Shown: positions 31,722 to 32,684 of the stretch, piece by piece | Numbering within the stretch: the first letter of the stretch is position 1 | Layout of the letters: each line of letters opens with the position of its first letter | Assembly: GCA_034430415.1 (NCBI GenBank) | Contig: DAOUEN010000016.1 | Span: 1 to 32,684 of the forward strand | Reading direction: 5' to 3' | DNA: 32,684 nucleotides | From: JADFUZ01 sp034430415 | GTDB lineage: Bacteria > Chloroflexota > Dehalococcoidia > GIF9 > AB-539-J10 | Program-made: the position numbers and the translations under genes | Notes under the pieces: model-generated | Database searches by the model: none | What the model saw: the letters and a program-made list of their open reading frames with translations, nothing else | Told to the model about the DNA's origin: nothing

Positions 31722-32684
31722 TCACATAAGCTTGGGCGCATCGGGGAAGTACTGTATGGTGGCATCGGGGATTACCGCCACCTTGGCTCTGTCCCCGTAG
31801 GAATTCTTCAGTTCCCTGAGCACCTCGGGCCAGCTTCTAGCCCAGTTTATCATCTCGTACGGCGCCACCCAGTCGCCACCGACCTTGTCCGGGTAGGGTT
31901 GCAGCACGCTCAGCCTCCTGGTCCTGGGGGGCAGGCCTGTCTTGTGTGCGAAGGCCCTGCCGCCGAAGCCCCTGCCGAAGCTCCGGCTCCAGTAGTGGTT
32001 GATCTGTCCCTCGGGAGTAACCGCTATCAGCACCATGTCGCCGCCCTTCTCCTTGATCAGCGGGCAGGCTATCCGCGGAGCCAGGAGCATCTCGTTGGCC
32101 TTGGAGAAGCAGTTGGCCACCGCGATATCGCAGCCGGTCACCATATCCGTAGCGTAGTGCTCTCTGGCCAGCTTCACTCCCTCATCGTGCTCCTCCACCA
32201 CGTCGCCGACAAAGACGGCGGTTATCTCTCTTTTCAGATTGAGGATGCCGTCCACCTTGACGTCCAGCCCGGCCATCCTGGCGGCTTCGTTCATGTCCAG
32301 CTTCTGTATGTTGCCTTCGTGCTTGCCTATCCCCGTTGTCGGGGAAGGCCCCAGCCTGGTGTGGTTCAAATCTATGGTCTCGATGGAGGCGACGCCGGGG
32401 AGAATTATCTTGCTGCCGCCGCCAAAGCCGCTCATCGGGTGCGGTACTATCGAGCCGACCCCGATCTTGAGGTCGCAGGACATGAGCTCGCTGTTGATGC
32501 GCATGGGTATGCCGCGGCTGCTCATCCCCAGCGGGGTACAGTTCTCGTAGGGGTTGTGGTTGTACACCAGGAACCGGCGCATCACCTCGTCGCCCAGCTT
32601 CTTTCTGAAGTCTATCCCGTTCATGGAGCCGTGGGCCCCGATGGCGGCGATGAAGCGTATGCTGTCGTCGGGGATGCCGGCAGC
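31722..32684 (-). CDS. LarA-family nickel-dependent 2-hydroxyacid racemase, partial
   Basis: The frame is open to the window edge, so the N-terminal part is missing; 320 residues are visible, and the ATG at 32624 is internal. The protein matches lactate racemase LarA and the wider DUF2088 family. In LarA, His108, His174, Lys184 and His200 form the catalytic and nickel-pincer site. Here AAIGAHGS, VPHPMSGFGGGSK and DLNHTR supply them, and the spacings His-to-Lys (10) and Lys-to-His (16) equal those of LarA. LarA members racemise or epimerise 2-hydroxyacids using the cofactor made by LarBCE, none of which is in view. The substrate is unknown; the nearby TRAP and FAH genes suggest an organic acid. 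Confidence 0.87.
   Translation of the reverse strand, partial: AAGIPDDSIRFIAAIGAHGSMNGIDFRKKLGDEVMRRFLVYNHNPYENCTPLGMSSRGIPMRINSELMSCDLKIGVGSIVPHPMSGFGGGSKIILPGVASIETIDLNHTRLGPSPTTGIGKHEGNIQKLDMNEAARMAGLDVKVDGILNLKREITAVFVGDVVEEHDEGVKLAREHYATDMVTGCDIAVANCFSKANEMLLAPRIACPLIKEKGGDMVLIAVTPEGQINHYWSRSFGRGFGGRAFAHKTGLPPRTRRLSVLQPYPDKVGGDWVAPYEMINWARSWPEVLRELKNSYGDRAKVAVIPDATIQYFPDAPKLM

Noticed and set aside
1..32684. CRISPR arrays, insertion sequences, tRNA or rRNA genes
   Set aside because: No regular spaced repeats, transposase motifs or cloverleaf-like segments were seen in the intergenic regions read by eye.

Overview
The window (GC-rich, no rRNA, tRNA, CRISPR array or transposase seen) looks like chromosome of an anaerobic, acid- and amino-acid-using bacterium, most likely a non-dehalogenating member of the Chloroflexota class Dehalococcoidia. 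This placement is inferred from gene content: dnaA, nadD, gyrB and hisS lie close together, and they sit beside ferredoxin-linked IorAB, a 4-hydroxybutyryl-CoA dehydratase-like protein, a CstA carrier, a TRAP transporter with a glutamate-rich lipoprotein, and a LarA-type racemase. No marker here fixes the species.

Left part (1-4020): the C-terminal end of an acyl-CoA dehydrogenase, a convergent acetyl-CoA synthetase-like enzyme with its own promoter and a palindrome at the start point, and a glycerate 2-kinase.

Transport block (4021-11504, + strand): two near-identical YkvI-type membrane proteins, an MBL-fold hydrolase of the COG1237 type, then cstA followed by an 89-residue protein, an ArsA-like ATPase and a one-helix membrane protein. 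The intergenic DNA records its own history. The leader of cstA (7634-7867) is repeated, without indels apart from one 59-nt tandem duplication, in front of the second ykvI (5331-5494). A ruined copy of the MBL gene start follows the first ykvI. The simplest reading is a tandem duplication of ykvI-mbl-terminator-leader, followed by deletion of the first mbl.

Housekeeping core (11505-21510): glyS, a 4-hydroxybutyryl-CoA dehydratase-like flavoprotein with altered iron-sulfur ligands, fmt, dnaA, nadD, gyrB and hisS. Several have non-ATG starts (dnaA and hisS use TTG). gyrB has a clear sigma-70-type promoter.

Right part (21543-32684, all - strand): genes for uptake and breakdown of hydroxy and oxo acids. 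In transcription order they are a LarA-type nickel racemase (cut by the window edge), two FAH-superfamily hydratase/hydrolase paralogues, a complete TRAP transporter (DctP, DctQ, DctM), a cysteine-rich DUF169 protein, a 2-oxopent-4-enoate hydratase/decarboxylase-like enzyme, and IorA-IorB. Together they suggest import of a carboxylic acid, racemisation or hydration/decarboxylation, and ferredoxin-dependent oxidation of a 2-oxoacid to an acyl-CoA. The AMP-forming synthetase and acyl-CoA dehydrogenase at the far left could act on such products. This pathway is inferred from neighbourhood; the real substrate cannot be read from the sequence.
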